From CAYRYU01 sp964428355 (GTDB lineage Bacteria > Muiribacteriota > Ozemobacteria > Ozemobacterales > Ozemobacteraceae), in NCBI GenBank assembly GCA_964428355.1, contig CAYRYU010000022.1, positions 13,190-77,189 of the forward strand: a stretch of DNA of 64,000 nucleotides, written 5' to 3'. The number at the start of each line of letters is the position of its first letter. Within the stretch, counting starts at the first letter, position 1. The notes beneath the pieces were generated by a model. That model saw only the letters and a program-made list of their open reading frames with translations. It had not been told where the DNA came from and searched no databases. This document shows positions 24,684 to 34,460 of the stretch, in pieces. The position numbers and the translations under genes were made by a program.

Positions 24684-25681
24684 CTCCGGCAGAGAAGATA
24701 CCGATAGAAATCCCCGCTTTTCCTTGCCCGGAGAAGGTTCACAGAAGAAAGTTCGTTCCTGTCGCCCGGATGAAGGATCGACAGGATCAAGGGTGCCTTG
24801 ATATTCTCGCAGTTCCACTCCCTCGAAAGGCCCCGAATGCTGTTCCAGACTGGGGCCTTCATCGCCCAGAAGCGGCGGCTCTGACGGTCTTCGCCGCCGA
24901 AGGGCATCGGCAGCAGGCCCTGCTGTGCAAGAGCGTCCAGGAAAGGTTCGAGAGCAGCTACGGTTGAATGCTGGGTATCGTGAAGGAGGATGACGCCGCC
25001 TGTCCCACCGGAGGCCAACTGGAGCTGGCTCTTGAGATTCTTCATGATCATGGCCATGTTCCGGTTCCGCCAGTCCCTCGGGTCGACGGTCCAGAGCATT
25101 GCCGACATCCCTTCCTGTTTCAGGATGTTCAGGACCTGGCCATTCAAGCCTCCATAGGGGGGCCGGAAAAGCCGGGGGGTGATTCCCGTGATCTGGGAAA
25201 TGAGGTTGTTCGTGTCCCGGATCTCCTTGATGATCCGTTCAGGTCCGAAGTTCCTGAGGTTGGGATGGAAGTAGGAATGGTTTCCAAGGGTGTGTCCCTC
25301 TTCCGCGATCCGCTTGACGATCGAGGGATACTTCTTGACGTTCATCCCAACCAGGAAAAAGATCCCCTTGAGATTTCGGGATTTGAGTATGTCGAGGATC
25401 TGGGGAGTGGTCTGGGGGTTGGGACCGTCGTCGAAGGTCAGGAGGACCTGACGCTGGCGGCTGATGGTCGCCTTTATCATTGCCCGATTGTAGAAAACGA
25501 ACCCGGAATCACCTGAGGACCCCGGAGAGGCGGTCGAACTGCTTTCAGCCACGGTCCGGACGGGAAGGATCACCGGGTCGGATGCAAGGGCCATGGCCGA
25601 AATGGGGCCGGGCCAACTCGCCAGGGCGAGAAGGAAAACGGGCAAAAGGGCGTAAGAGCTAATCGGATGTTTGCATTGCAT
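24677..25681 (-). CDS. Exported polysaccharide deacetylase (NodB domain)
   Basis: This is a 334-residue protein counted from the ATG at 25681, where the signal peptide begins (MQCKHPISSYALLPVFLLAL). An in-frame upstream stretch to 25846 has no domain character. The NodB homology domain runs from about residue 80: TFDDGPN with the catalytic base Asp and metal-binding Asp, LGNHSYFHPN with the two metal-binding His residues, RPPYG, TVDPRDW, and VILLHD near residue 240. All five motifs of CE4 esterases are intact, so N-deacetylation of a GlcNAc-containing polymer (peptidoglycan or exopolysaccharide) is likely. A C-terminal extension of about 80 residues after the domain is unassigned. It lies between the methyltransferase (convergent) and an ankyrin gene (divergent). 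Confidence 0.93.
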   Translation of the reverse strand: MQCKHPISSYALLPVFLLALASWPGPISAMALASDPVILPVRTVAESSSTASPGSSGDSGFVFYNRAMIKATISRQRQVLLTFDDGPNPQTTPQILDILKSRNLKGIFFLVGMNVKKYPSIVKRIAEEGHTLGNHSYFHPNLRNFGPERIIKEIRDTNNLISQITGITPRLFRPPYGGLNGQVLNILKQEGMSAMLWTVDPRDWRNRNMAMIMKNLKSQLQLASGGTGGVILLHDTQHSTVAALEPFLDALAQQGLLPMPFGGEDRQSRRFWAMKAPVWNSIRGLSREWNCENIKAPLILSILHPGDRNELSSVNLLRARKSGDFYRYLLCRSY

Positions 25682-25882
25682 CGGAATTACTATCGGACCC
25701 CCATCCCAAAAATCGAAGGGAATTCCCCCCAATTTTGGAATATACACTCTTTCGAAGGCTACGTGAAGAGTTGAAACGCCCCGGTTTCCATGTTCCATGG
25801 GTTGCACCCGATGTGGTATGCTTGAGGAACTTCCCTCTCTCCTCATGGAGGGTGAGGCATTCTGTCATTCGGGGAGGACGCC

Positions 25883-26896
25883 ATGCGGCGGTTTCCTTTG
25901 TCAGACCTGATCATGGTCCTGTTTTTCCTGTTTTCGATTCCGGCATTCGGGGGAGGGATACACGAGGCGGCAAAGACCGGTGACCTGGGGCGCCTCCAGG
26001 AAATCCTGCTGATCAATCCCTCCAAGGTCAATTCCCGAGTCGATTATGGAATGACCCCCACCAGCTATGAAATGACTCCGCTCCACTGGGCTGGACGAAT
26101 GGGATACCTGGACATTGCCCAGGCACTCGTAGCAAACAATGCCGACGTGAATGCGCGCACGAAGCGCGGATCGACCCCCCTTCACATGGCATCGATGAGG
26201 GGGAACACCGACGTGGTGCGCTTTCTGGTCTCCAAGGGCGCGGACCCGAATGCGAAGGACAATTTCGGGTGCACCCCACTCCATCTCGCCGCCATCCAGG
26301 GTTCCGTCCCCGTCTGCACCGCCCTTCTGGCGAGCGGGGCCGACATCCTGGCCGGAGACAGGATCGGGAACACGCCTTTCCACGAGGCGGTCCTCAACGG
26401 GCACATCAAGGTCATCCAGGTCTTCCTGGACAGGAAGGTGGAAGGCACCTTCCCGAACTCCGAAGGGGATACCCCGCTCATACTGGCGGTCCGGGCCGGA
26501 CGACCAACGATCGTGAAAATGCTTAAGGAAAAGGCGGGAGGAATCGCGACCCCGAACCTGGAAGGGAAGGTTCCCCTTCATTTTGCGGCGGGACAGCTCA
26601 ACGGTGAACTTGTCGATCTGCTCGTAGAGCTCGGCTCCCCAATCGACCCCAGGGACAAGGCGGGAGAAACACCCCTTTACCTGGCAGCCCGAAAGGCTTT
26701 CTGGGAAAGTTCCTGGAACAAGGGGCGCGCGGCAGCCTATTCCGAGGGATTCCGCAGGATCTTCACCACGCTGGCCAAAAGAGGAGCTGACATCAGCTGC
26801 GCCGGGAACGACGGTGGAACAGTCCTGAGTCTGGCGAACTTCATCCTGGGCAGCGGAAGGGTCGCCGAGATCCTGCATTCTGGCGGGAGAAAATGA
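25883..26896 (+). CDS. Exported ankyrin-repeat protein
   Basis: This is a 337-residue protein with a signal peptide (basic MRRFPLSDL, hydrophobic core IMVLFFLFSIPA, cleavage near residue 24). At least seven ankyrin repeats follow, with clear TPLHxAA cores (for example TPLHWAGRMGYLDIAQALVA, TPLHMASMRGNTDVVRFLVS and TPLHLAAIQGSVPVCTALLA). A longer, more irregular segment at about 265-300 sits near the end of the array. It is probably periplasmic or surface-exposed and serves in protein binding. GGGGAGGAC precedes the ATG. The next gene is unrelated and starts about 54 bases downstream. Confidence 0.92.
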   Translation: MRRFPLSDLIMVLFFLFSIPAFGGGIHEAAKTGDLGRLQEILLINPSKVNSRVDYGMTPTSYEMTPLHWAGRMGYLDIAQALVANNADVNARTKRGSTPLHMASMRGNTDVVRFLVSKGADPNAKDNFGCTPLHLAAIQGSVPVCTALLASGADILAGDRIGNTPFHEAVLNGHIKVIQVFLDRKVEGTFPNSEGDTPLILAVRAGRPTIVKMLKEKAGGIATPNLEGKVPLHFAAGQLNGELVDLLVELGSPIDPRDKAGETPLYLAARKAFWESSWNKGRAAAYSEGFRRIFTTLAKRGADISCAGNDGGTVLSLANFILGSGRVAEILHSGGRK

Positions 26897-26950
26897 CGTA
26901 GTCATGGTTCCGTCAGTAGCGGGAGAAGTCGCCCTTTCGGGCGGTTGGCG

Positions 26951-27988
26951 ATGAGTTTTCCGATGGGAGGATCCCGGCCGCTCCCTAGAATGAACCCGGG
27001 TCGGGGGATATGGTTCCTGCCATTGGCTCTTGCAGTCCTAGTTTTCTTGCTTTTCGGGGAGGGTTATTCCGAGGAATCAGTCCAGGTCATCATGCCGTGC
27101 AGGTTCAACCTGGTCCCCTGGACCCTGGACTCGATCCGGAAAATCCTCGCCCGGGATCTCGAGCACCCGGTTTCCCTCATAATCCGCCCCATTACCGGGC
27201 CCAATCCGACCGAAGATTTCGCAACGGACACGTTTTATCTGCTCGAAGAGGGGTTTTCGGATGGGATGCGTCAGGCGGGCCTCGCCTCGTCCTCCTGGGA
27301 ACTCGATCTTTACTGGGTTCTTGCCTGCAACAAGGACTACATGCCCGCCGTCGCGTCCGCGCCTCCGTCGGATCTGAACGGATTCTTCGCACTCCTGAGG
27401 AAAGTCCGCGAGAAGAACCCCGAGATGTTTCCCTGGTTCGAGTCTCTCTACTCGGCCAACACCGTTCTTCGTCTGAAACGCTCTTTCGAGGCTGACGAGG
27501 GCGAGGAATCGACCACGATGGCTGTTCCCGTCGGATCCGGTACCACGAGGCGGTTCCGGAGGAGTCCCATCAGGATTCTTCACGCCGCCCTCGACGCGAA
27601 ATTCCTGAACCCCCTTTCGATCGAAGCGGACGAGGGAATGGCTTTCGACGTTTTCGAAGCCCGGGACACCGTCTTTTCCACTCTCTGGGTCACGGACGAG
27701 TTCTTCGAATCTCCGCTTTCAACGGGAATAGTAAGCTCCCTTACGAGGGAGATCGGGTTCTTCCCCTTTCCCTGCGTCAAGGGTTCCCCCCGTATTCCGA
27801 GAACCCGGTTCACGCTCTGGGCCTTCGGTTCCCCGGCAAGGGGTCCGCTCCCGAAACGAAGTGCGGGCAGGGGGGCTTCCCCGGAAAAGGGGTTTGGTTT
27901 CGAGGACCTGATGGGGAAGGATGAACTCCGCTGGCAGAAGAAGAGCTTCGGGAGCTTCTACGACCGGCTGGTACAGGGGGAATTCTGA
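26951..27988 (+). CDS. Solute-binding-like exported protein upstream of sensor kinase
   Basis: This is a protein of about 345 residues with a signal sequence (Arg-rich start, then IWFLPLALAVLVFLLFGEG). A start at 26990 would also keep the signal. It has alternating strand/helix segments typical of extracellular solute-binding proteins: VQVIMPCRFNLVPW at the beginning and EIGFFPFPCVKGSP near the end, where binding proteins carry a similar Ile-Gly-Phe-Phe-Pro-type segment. No transporter permease or ATPase gene is near. Instead it is six bases before the histidine kinase at 27995. This suggests a periplasmic ligand-binding partner of the kinase, as in three-component systems. The fold call is inference from pattern and context. 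Confidence 0.7.
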   Translation: MSFPMGGSRPLPRMNPGRGIWFLPLALAVLVFLLFGEGYSEESVQVIMPCRFNLVPWTLDSIRKILARDLEHPVSLIIRPITGPNPTEDFATDTFYLLEEGFSDGMRQAGLASSSWELDLYWVLACNKDYMPAVASAPPSDLNGFFALLRKVREKNPEMFPWFESLYSANTVLRLKRSFEADEGEESTTMAVPVGSGTTRRFRRSPIRILHAALDAKFLNPLSIEADEGMAFDVFEARDTVFSTLWVTDEFFESPLSTGIVSSLTREIGFFPFPCVKGSPRIPRTRFTLWAFGSPARGPLPKRSAGRGASPEKGFGFEDLMGKDELRWQKKSFGSFYDRLVQGEF

Positions 27989-27994
27989 CCGTCG

Positions 27995-30121
27995 ATGTAT
28001 ATTTCGCTCCGGATAAAAGTGATGGCACTCCTCTTCTTCCTGATCGCGGGGCTGGCGTATGTCTTCAACGAGAGCGCGGCGAGGCTCATTTTCGAGAAAA
28101 CGGAGGAAACATTCCAGGAGCGGATGTTTACCCTCGTGAACTCGATCCGCTCCTACTGGGATAGCGAGAAGAACCAGCTTCTGAGGACGGCTTCGCTTTA
28201 CGCGGTTTCCGAAAAGGTGGTCAACTTTTCCATCTACGGTCTGAACAATCTCCTGCAGAGAGAAATGAAGCGCCTGCTCGCAAATTCCGGTTTCACCGAG
28301 TTGGAGATCCGCCTGAAAAATGGGCTTGCCCTTTCGACGACCCGGGAAGAAGCCGCCCGGGAGATGCCCCTGAACGAAGCGGATCCGCTTCTGAACATCT
28401 CGCGCATCCTCGTAAAGTCCGTTGACAACGGGCTCAACGTGAGTGCCGTCGTTCCGATCCACAAGCTCGGGGAACTGGTGGGTCTGCTCACACTGAAGCG
28501 CCTCCTGGACGACCTCAGGTTGAAGAAGATGGCCCGGAACATCCAGGCTGACGTGGCGGTCGTGGTAAGGGGAAGCGTGGTGGCCAGCTCGCTTTCGGGA
28601 CGCCTGCGCACGGATCTTTTCCGGCAGGTTTCCGCGGAACCGGAACCCCACGAGCGGTTTTTCACACTCGCCCTGGACGACCGGATCCATTCGATCGGAA
28701 TCGTCGATATCGCCGAGACCGTCGACCGCCAGACCGTTCGCATGTACTGCGTCCTTTCCCAGGAGAAGATGCTCTCCCTTGTGGAATCGGCGCGTCGGCA
28801 AACCCTTCGTCTGATGCTCATCGCGCTGGTGGTTTCGCTCGTGATCGCTTTCCTTTTTTCGGAATACGTCCTCATTTCGAGGATCCGCGTGATAAGGGAT
28901 GGCTCGAAGATAATCTCCCGAGGGGACCTTTCCCATCGTCTCCCTTCAACCCTGAAAGACGAGCTGGGTGATCTTTCGAGATCGTTCAACGAAATGGCTT
29001 CCCACCTCAAGGAGAACCGGGACTCCCTGGAAAAGAACATTATCAACCTCGAGAATCTCAAGAACTATGTTTCGAACATTCTCGGCAGCCTCGGAACCTG
29101 CGTCATCACATGGAACCGCCGGGGATACATCGAGACGGTGAACCCCAGCGCGGAAAGAGAACTTTCCGAGTTCTACCCCCGGATGGTCGGACTGGGCATC
29201 CGGAAGTTTCTTGGTCCGATGAATCCCCCGTCCAGAAAGGCGTTCATGAAGGTTCTCCGGTCGTTCGCCCAGGCCGGGATCGCGAACCAGACCTTCGACC
29301 TGGAGTTCGATCTCGGCATCCGACGGGGGTTCAAGGTCATGCAGGGCGCGTTCAACTACCTCAGGGACGGCAACCAGAACCCCTACGGGGTTGTCCTGAC
29401 ACTGGACAACATCACGCAGAGGAGGATCATCGAGCAACAGCTTTACCATGCGGACAAGCTGAGTTCGATCGGCCAGCTGGCTGCCAGCGTTGCGCACGAG
29501 ATCAAGAATCCGCTGGCATCGATCAAGACCCTTGGCCAGCTCCTCCAGGAGGATACGCCACAGCGTGATCCCAAGCGCGAATACATCGACGTGATCGTAT
29601 CGGAGGTCAACCGGCTCAACCGGGTGGTCGAACAGCTTCTGAAGTATGCGAAACCGGAGGAGTCCAGGTTCGTGACGGTTGCCTTCTCGGAGGTGATCAC
29701 CCCGGTTCTGTCACTGGTCCATCACGAAGCGGAGCGCCATCGCGTCGAGATTTCGATGGGTTTTCCCGAAGGCCTCAAGGTTTATGTTGACTCAGAGAAG
29801 ATCAAGCAGGTATTTTTGAACCTGATATTCAACGCTGTCCAGGCCATGCCGCAAGGAGGGCACGTGAAGGTATCGGCAACGGACGATCCGGTCAGCCAAT
29901 GGACGATCTGCCAGGTGGAGGACGATGGGGAAGGCATGTCCCCTGACCTCGTCAGCCGGATCTTCGAACCGTTCTTCACGACCAAGCAGCGTGGAACCGG
30001 GCTTGGGCTCGCGATCGTCAAGAAGATCATCGACCTGCACGGGGGGAAGATCGAGGTGAAGAGCCGCCTCAAGGAAGGCACCAGTTTCACATTCTATCTT
30101 CCCCACGAAAGAAAGGAATAG
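27995..30121 (+). CDS. Membrane sensor histidine kinase (HAMP-PAS-HisKA-HATPase)
   Basis: This is a 708-residue protein. Helix 1 at about 8-26 and helix 2 at about 270-292 enclose a periplasmic region of about 240 residues (Cache-like, not verified). HAMP follows (IRDGSKIISRGDLSHRLPST), then a PAS domain at about 355-480 (CVITWNRRGYIETVNPSAER). The phosphoacceptor is His501 in VAHEIKNPLASIKTLGQLL (HisKA). The ATP-binding part has N-box NLIFNAVQAMP, G1 DDGEGMS, F-box and G2 GTGLGLAIVKKI. This is the NtrB/AtoS-type architecture. It is flanked six bases on each side by the solute-binding-like gene and the NtrC-type response regulator. The three genes are one operon, and the kinase should phosphorylate the regulator at Asp56. 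Confidence 0.95.
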   Translation: MYISLRIKVMALLFFLIAGLAYVFNESAARLIFEKTEETFQERMFTLVNSIRSYWDSEKNQLLRTASLYAVSEKVVNFSIYGLNNLLQREMKRLLANSGFTELEIRLKNGLALSTTREEAAREMPLNEADPLLNISRILVKSVDNGLNVSAVVPIHKLGELVGLLTLKRLLDDLRLKKMARNIQADVAVVVRGSVVASSLSGRLRTDLFRQVSAEPEPHERFFTLALDDRIHSIGIVDIAETVDRQTVRMYCVLSQEKMLSLVESARRQTLRLMLIALVVSLVIAFLFSEYVLISRIRVIRDGSKIISRGDLSHRLPSTLKDELGDLSRSFNEMASHLKENRDSLEKNIINLENLKNYVSNILGSLGTCVITWNRRGYIETVNPSAERELSEFYPRMVGLGIRKFLGPMNPPSRKAFMKVLRSFAQAGIANQTFDLEFDLGIRRGFKVMQGAFNYLRDGNQNPYGVVLTLDNITQRRIIEQQLYHADKLSSIGQLAASVAHEIKNPLASIKTLGQLLQEDTPQRDPKREYIDVIVSEVNRLNRVVEQLLKYAKPEESRFVTVAFSEVITPVLSLVHHEAERHRVEISMGFPEGLKVYVDSEKIKQVFLNLIFNAVQAMPQGGHVKVSATDDPVSQWTICQVEDDGEGMSPDLVSRIFEPFFTTKQRGTGLGLAIVKKIIDLHGGKIEVKSRLKEGTSFTFYLPHERKE

Positions 30122-30127
30122 AGCAGC

Positions 30128-31522
30128 ATGCTTTTCCAGGCGCACAACATCCTCATCGTGGACGACGAGAAGTCCATCATTTTCAGCCTGAAAGCGGCCC
30201 TCCAGAAGGAGGGATACACGGTGAAGTCAGCCGAGAATCCCCAGGACGGGCTCAAGATGATCGAACCGGGCAACTTCCAGGTCATCATCTCCGACTACAA
30301 CATGCCGGTCATGAACGGAATCGAGTTCCTCAAGAAGGTCAGGGCGATCGATACCGAGGTCGTTTTCATCATGATGACCGCGTACGGAAGCGAGAAACTC
30401 GCGATCGAAGCCATGCGCGAGGGGGCATACGACTACTTCTCGAAACCTTTCGACATCGAGGAGATGCGCATCATCGTCGCCAAGGCCTGCGAGCGCTTCC
30501 AGCTGGCATGGCAGAAGAAGAGCCTCGAGGAACGGTTCCTGGCGGAGCCTGAAGCCGACCGGTTGATCGGGGCTTCCGAACAGGTCCGGCTGGTGCGGGA
30601 GCGGATCGACCAGGTCGCCAAGAGCGAACTGACCATCCTCATCCAGGGGGAGTCGGGGACGGGCAAAGAGCTCGTCGCTGAAGCCCTCCAGAGAAAGAGC
30701 AACCGGGCAACCGGACCATTCGTGAAGCTGAACTGCGCCGCCCTTCCCGAAAACTTGATCGAGAGCGAGCTTTTCGGATACGAGAAAGGCGCATTCACCG
30801 GGGCCAACGCCCGGAAACGCGGCAAGTTCGAGGTCGCAAACGGCGGAACCATCTTCCTCGACGAGATAGGCGACATGGCCCTCAACACCCAGGCCAAAGT
30901 CCTCCGCGCCATCCAGGAGAAAGAGGTGGAGCGGCTGGGGGGCGTCGAAACGATCAAGGTCGACGTCCGGATCATCGCCGCGACCCACAAGGACCTCAAG
31001 GGCCTGATCTCCAAAGGGCTGTTCCGCGAGGATCTCTTCTACCGGATCAACGTGGTAAGTATCCAGCTCGCCCCTCTCCGGGAGAGGGTGGAGGATATTC
31101 CTCTGCTGATCGAGCATTTCATCAAGGTGGCATCCGAAAAGATCGGCCGCGAAATCAAGGGAGTCACCCCGCGGGGAATGACCGCCCTGAAGAACTTCAA
31201 ATGGCCCGGGAACGTCCGCCAGCTGGCCAACATCATCGAGGGCGCTTCGGTCTTCGCCAAGGGCGACCAGATCGACCTTCAGAATCTTCCCGAGGAGGTC
31301 CGGCTCGGATTCGCCCCCGAAACCCCCACCGCAAACTACGACTGGATCGCGCAGGAGATGGAGAACGGGAAAACCCTGGACGAGGTCATCGCCGGAATCG
31401 AGAAGGAGATGATCATGCGCGCTCTGGCGTCCACCGAGGGAAACCAGTCACAGGCGGCAACCAAGCTCGGTATCAAACGCGGGACACTTCAGTACAAGAT
31501 GAAGATGTACAACCTCTCCTGA
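30128..31522 (+). CDS. NtrC-family sigma-54-dependent response regulator
   Basis: This is a 464-residue protein. It has a receiver domain 1-125 (acidic pocket Asp12-Asp13, phosphoacceptor Asp56 in VIISDYNMPVMNG, Lys in YFSKPF). The AAA+ domain is at about 145-385, with Walker A GESGTGKE, the sigma-54 contact GAFTGA, and Walker B ending FLDEIGDM. A Fis-type helix-turn-helix ends the protein (EGNQSQAATKLGIKRGTLQY). It activates promoters recognised by sigma-54 after phosphorylation by the upstream kinase. No clear -24/-12 site was found nearby, so its targets probably lie outside this window. The 3' end is one base from the convergent gene at 31524. Confidence 0.97.
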   Translation: MLFQAHNILIVDDEKSIIFSLKAALQKEGYTVKSAENPQDGLKMIEPGNFQVIISDYNMPVMNGIEFLKKVRAIDTEVVFIMMTAYGSEKLAIEAMREGAYDYFSKPFDIEEMRIIVAKACERFQLAWQKKSLEERFLAEPEADRLIGASEQVRLVRERIDQVAKSELTILIQGESGTGKELVAEALQRKSNRATGPFVKLNCAALPENLIESELFGYEKGAFTGANARKRGKFEVANGGTIFLDEIGDMALNTQAKVLRAIQEKEVERLGGVETIKVDVRIIAATHKDLKGLISKGLFREDLFYRINVVSIQLAPLRERVEDIPLLIEHFIKVASEKIGREIKGVTPRGMTALKNFKWPGNVRQLANIIEGASVFAKGDQIDLQNLPEEVRLGFAPETPTANYDWIAQEMENGKTLDEVIAGIEKEMIMRALASTEGNQSQAATKLGIKRGTLQYKMKMYNLS

Positions 31523-31523
31523 G

Positions 31524-34226
31524 TCAGGGTTCGGAGTAGTAGATCACCCACGTCTTGAAATCCCCGATGGTCGGGGTGACGGGGAGCTGGACCTCCAGAT
31601 CCCCTCCGTTTCCGTAGAAGTATTCGAAGACATCGCACCCGTATCCCTTGATGGTACAAACCTGGTAGGGGACCGGGTTCTCCCCGTAAACGAGGTGGCG
31701 CAGTCCACGCAGACCGGAAAAGCTGTTGCGGAGCTTGATGCCGGGGAATTCGTGGACCCCCGGCCGGAAGTTCTTGAAACTTCCCGTGAACCCGATTTCA
31801 TCGCAATACATGGCCAGCGAGAACTCGTGAAGAAAACTCGCGAGGTTCTCCGTGGCGGTCCCGAGAAGGCCCGCGAGAATGATGTTGTTCTCCACGTCCA
31901 CGAACCCGACCGATCCGTTCCGCTTTTCCAATGCCCGGATTGCGCTGTAGCCCGAACCCCTTTCGAAAAGGTACTGGACGAAAAGAAATGACATTCCGTA
32001 GTTCTCGATTCCCGCGGAATCCGGCCAGTGGTTCAGCGACACGTTCTGGGGATTGTCCAGGTAGGCCGCCACCTGCATGACCGGAGTCGCCCTGCCCTGC
32101 GCAAGGCCATAGCCTACGACCTGTTGGGCGAAGCAGGACAGACCCTCATCGAGCCAGGTCACACCCTCGGTTATTCCCTTCTGGTTGTAATACATCATGT
32201 GGGCCAGTTCGTGGGCGAGAACCCCGCAGAAGTCCTCGGGGTTCGAGTTGAATGTCCGGTCCCAGAGGTAGAGGATTTCGGTTCCCGCGGAATGGGTCTT
32301 CGTAGAGTCCTTGTCACGGGGATAGAAGTATCCCAGCGTTACGAGATTTCCCGAAACTCCCTGGTTGATTCTCGGGCTGAGGAACAGGAGGATTCGGGAT
32401 TGTGCGTCGACGTTTCCTTCGGGGGGGGTGCTCACCCCGTCCCAGCAGGCCGTAGCGATGGTGGCATAGATGTCATCGAACCAGGCGGCAATGACCTCGG
32501 CACTGGAGGCCGTTACGGCTGTGTTCGTTGCAAGGTCGAGGTATACGAGACATTTTTTCCCGGTGGCCGCAAGCGCTGCGGAAGCGAGGATGTCGTTGTT
32601 CGGGTCTTCGGGAGAAGCGCTCCCGAAGTTGACGAGATAGAATGAGGCTGTGGCGGGGGCAGGTTCGGAAATCGCCGGCCGGACAGCACTTTCTTCACGG
32701 TTCCTGGCGTGACGGGCTTCCCGGGCCGCCCAGGACCGGACCAAGGGCCCCACATCCCTGCGATCCCTGGAATACGGGATTGTCTCTATTCTTGGGACAG
32801 GGCGGATCGAACCGGCGGGAAGATTGGGAACGGGCTCGGTGTTCCCTCCCAGGCAGCCGTAGACGGTGTAGTCATAAGTATCACCGAGTTCTATCGTTCC
32901 GTTTGCCGAGGTCACGCTGACGAAGGCGATGTGATCGGTGCTCTTGAGAGATGCGATCCGAAGAACGTTTCCGGAGGACACATCGGCGAAATTGTAGATG
33001 CCGTATTCCTTTAGCGTGGCCAGGGAGGTGTCATAGGAGGTGTAGGTTATGGCATCGGTCTTGAAATCGTTAATCGCCACCCTGATCGGAATCGACTCTC
33101 CGGGCTGGAGAACGGAGGAATCCGGGGCCGAGAAAGATATCCGGGTGTTGGAGAAGGACAGGATATCGGTGCCCTGCAGGGCCTTCTTTTCCCCAAGCCA
33201 CACCTTGACCCTGCTCTTGTCGGTTCCGAAGTTCTTTCCGTATAGCGTGAGGGTGATTCCCGGAATGGACCGTTTCGGACTCAGGTGCACCAGCTCGGCA
33301 AGAATGGTGATGTAAGCGGTCGAGAAACCGTCGAGCTGGTACTCGTTGCTCGCTATCCGAACGGTGAATGTCCCGCTGGTGCAGTTGGGTGGAAGGATCA
33401 CGTTCATCTGCTTCGCCGTATGCCCGGCGGCGACCACCTGGCAGACAAGACCGTTCAGGGTGACCGAGTTGAAACCGGGAACCGGGTTGAAATTCCGGCC
33501 CGTGATCGTGATCTTCGATCCTGCTTTCCCGCTCGGAGGGCTGGCCTTCACGGCGAAGGGCTTTCCCGTGAAGTTGACCGCCTGGATTTCATGTGATTCC
33601 TCGGACCCTATTATTACCTTGACCCGTCCCGTTTCGACCTCGCCGGGAACCCGGATCTGGATGAACCCGTCCCCTTTGGAATTCCAATCGAGAATCTGGG
33701 CAAACTTGTCGCCGATCTTGACTTTTCCCGGGGTTGAACCGAGACCGGTCCCCAGCACCCCGACGATGTCTCCATCGGTCCCGAACGCGGGTGTGACCGC
33801 GATGACGGAAAAATCCCTGCTGACGGTGGCCACCCCTGAAGCGAGAGAAAAGTTCACATCCTTGGTGATCATCCCGGCGAAGACACGGACACCGGACAGC
33901 TGCCCGGGCGCATAACCTCCCGAACGGGCGACAACCTGGTAGTCTCCGGCGTGGAGACCTCCCAGCAGATACTTCCCGTCCGTCCCGGAAGTGGCCTGGC
34001 GGTCCCCTGCCTCGATGATCGCTCCCGAGATCGGAACGGAACCACTCCCTGTCACCTGCCCGTTGATTCCCCCCGATTCGAGGGAAAAGGCATCGGTGGT
34101 TCCACGGGTCTCCCCCTTTGAGGGGTTGATTCCGCCACATCCTGAGACGATAAGAAGAATGGAGAGAAGAAAAACGCCGATGGAAACAACCTCAATCCAC
34201 TTTCCGACCGGGCGACCAACATTCAT
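31524..34226 (-). CDS. Lipoprotein metallopeptidase with IPT/TIG modules (M30-like)
   Basis: This is a 900-residue protein with a lipoprotein signal ending VSGC at about residue 30. A carboxypeptidase-regulatory-like beta module follows (about 55-120, ISGAIIEAGDRQATSGTDGK). Two or three IPT/TIG-like domains cover about 145-400 (PSGKAGSKITITGRNFNPVP is the first to be plain). The catalytic part starts near 570 and has HELAH at 672-676 with a third ligand candidate Glu694 in WLDEG. This spacing is typical of gluzincins such as peptidase family M30 (hyicolysin). It is anchored to the cell surface and could cut extracellular proteins. It is transcribed alone, divergent from the giant Ig protein gene. 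Confidence 0.87.
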   Translation of the reverse strand: MNVGRPVGKWIEVVSIGVFLLSILLIVSGCGGINPSKGETRGTTDAFSLESGGINGQVTGSGSVPISGAIIEAGDRQATSGTDGKYLLGGLHAGDYQVVARSGGYAPGQLSGVRVFAGMITKDVNFSLASGVATVSRDFSVIAVTPAFGTDGDIVGVLGTGLGSTPGKVKIGDKFAQILDWNSKGDGFIQIRVPGEVETGRVKVIIGSEESHEIQAVNFTGKPFAVKASPPSGKAGSKITITGRNFNPVPGFNSVTLNGLVCQVVAAGHTAKQMNVILPPNCTSGTFTVRIASNEYQLDGFSTAYITILAELVHLSPKRSIPGITLTLYGKNFGTDKSRVKVWLGEKKALQGTDILSFSNTRISFSAPDSSVLQPGESIPIRVAINDFKTDAITYTSYDTSLATLKEYGIYNFADVSSGNVLRIASLKSTDHIAFVSVTSANGTIELGDTYDYTVYGCLGGNTEPVPNLPAGSIRPVPRIETIPYSRDRRDVGPLVRSWAAREARHARNREESAVRPAISEPAPATASFYLVNFGSASPEDPNNDILASAALAATGKKCLVYLDLATNTAVTASSAEVIAAWFDDIYATIATACWDGVSTPPEGNVDAQSRILLFLSPRINQGVSGNLVTLGYFYPRDKDSTKTHSAGTEILYLWDRTFNSNPEDFCGVLAHELAHMMYYNQKGITEGVTWLDEGLSCFAQQVVGYGLAQGRATPVMQVAAYLDNPQNVSLNHWPDSAGIENYGMSFLFVQYLFERGSGYSAIRALEKRNGSVGFVDVENNIILAGLLGTATENLASFLHEFSLAMYCDEIGFTGSFKNFRPGVHEFPGIKLRNSFSGLRGLRHLVYGENPVPYQVCTIKGYGCDVFEYFYGNGGDLEVQLPVTPTIGDFKTWVIYYSEP

Positions 34227-34460
34227 GAGTGCCCCGTTCCCCCCTTCCTCCCTGAAATTGTATGGTCTCTACACCAAAGCTGTGCCCCATGCCGGGCAGG
34301 GAGAAAGCATTGGAAGCTGAAATTCCCAGAGAATGGGGCCAAGAAAATGCTCCTCCGAAAAGGACTTTATTTTTCCAGATAGCAGAAATTGTGCCAGAGC
34401 ACTTCCCCCCTGTCAAGTTTAGGGTCCGTTTTGCCGAAAGGAACAAGGAGAAAAACTGTC

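Noticed and set aside
26945..26990. Possible sigma-54 (-24/-12) promoters near the kinase operon
   Set aside because: No GG-N10-GC pair with flanking TGGCA/TTGC was found in 25682-28000 or upstream of the neighbouring genes.
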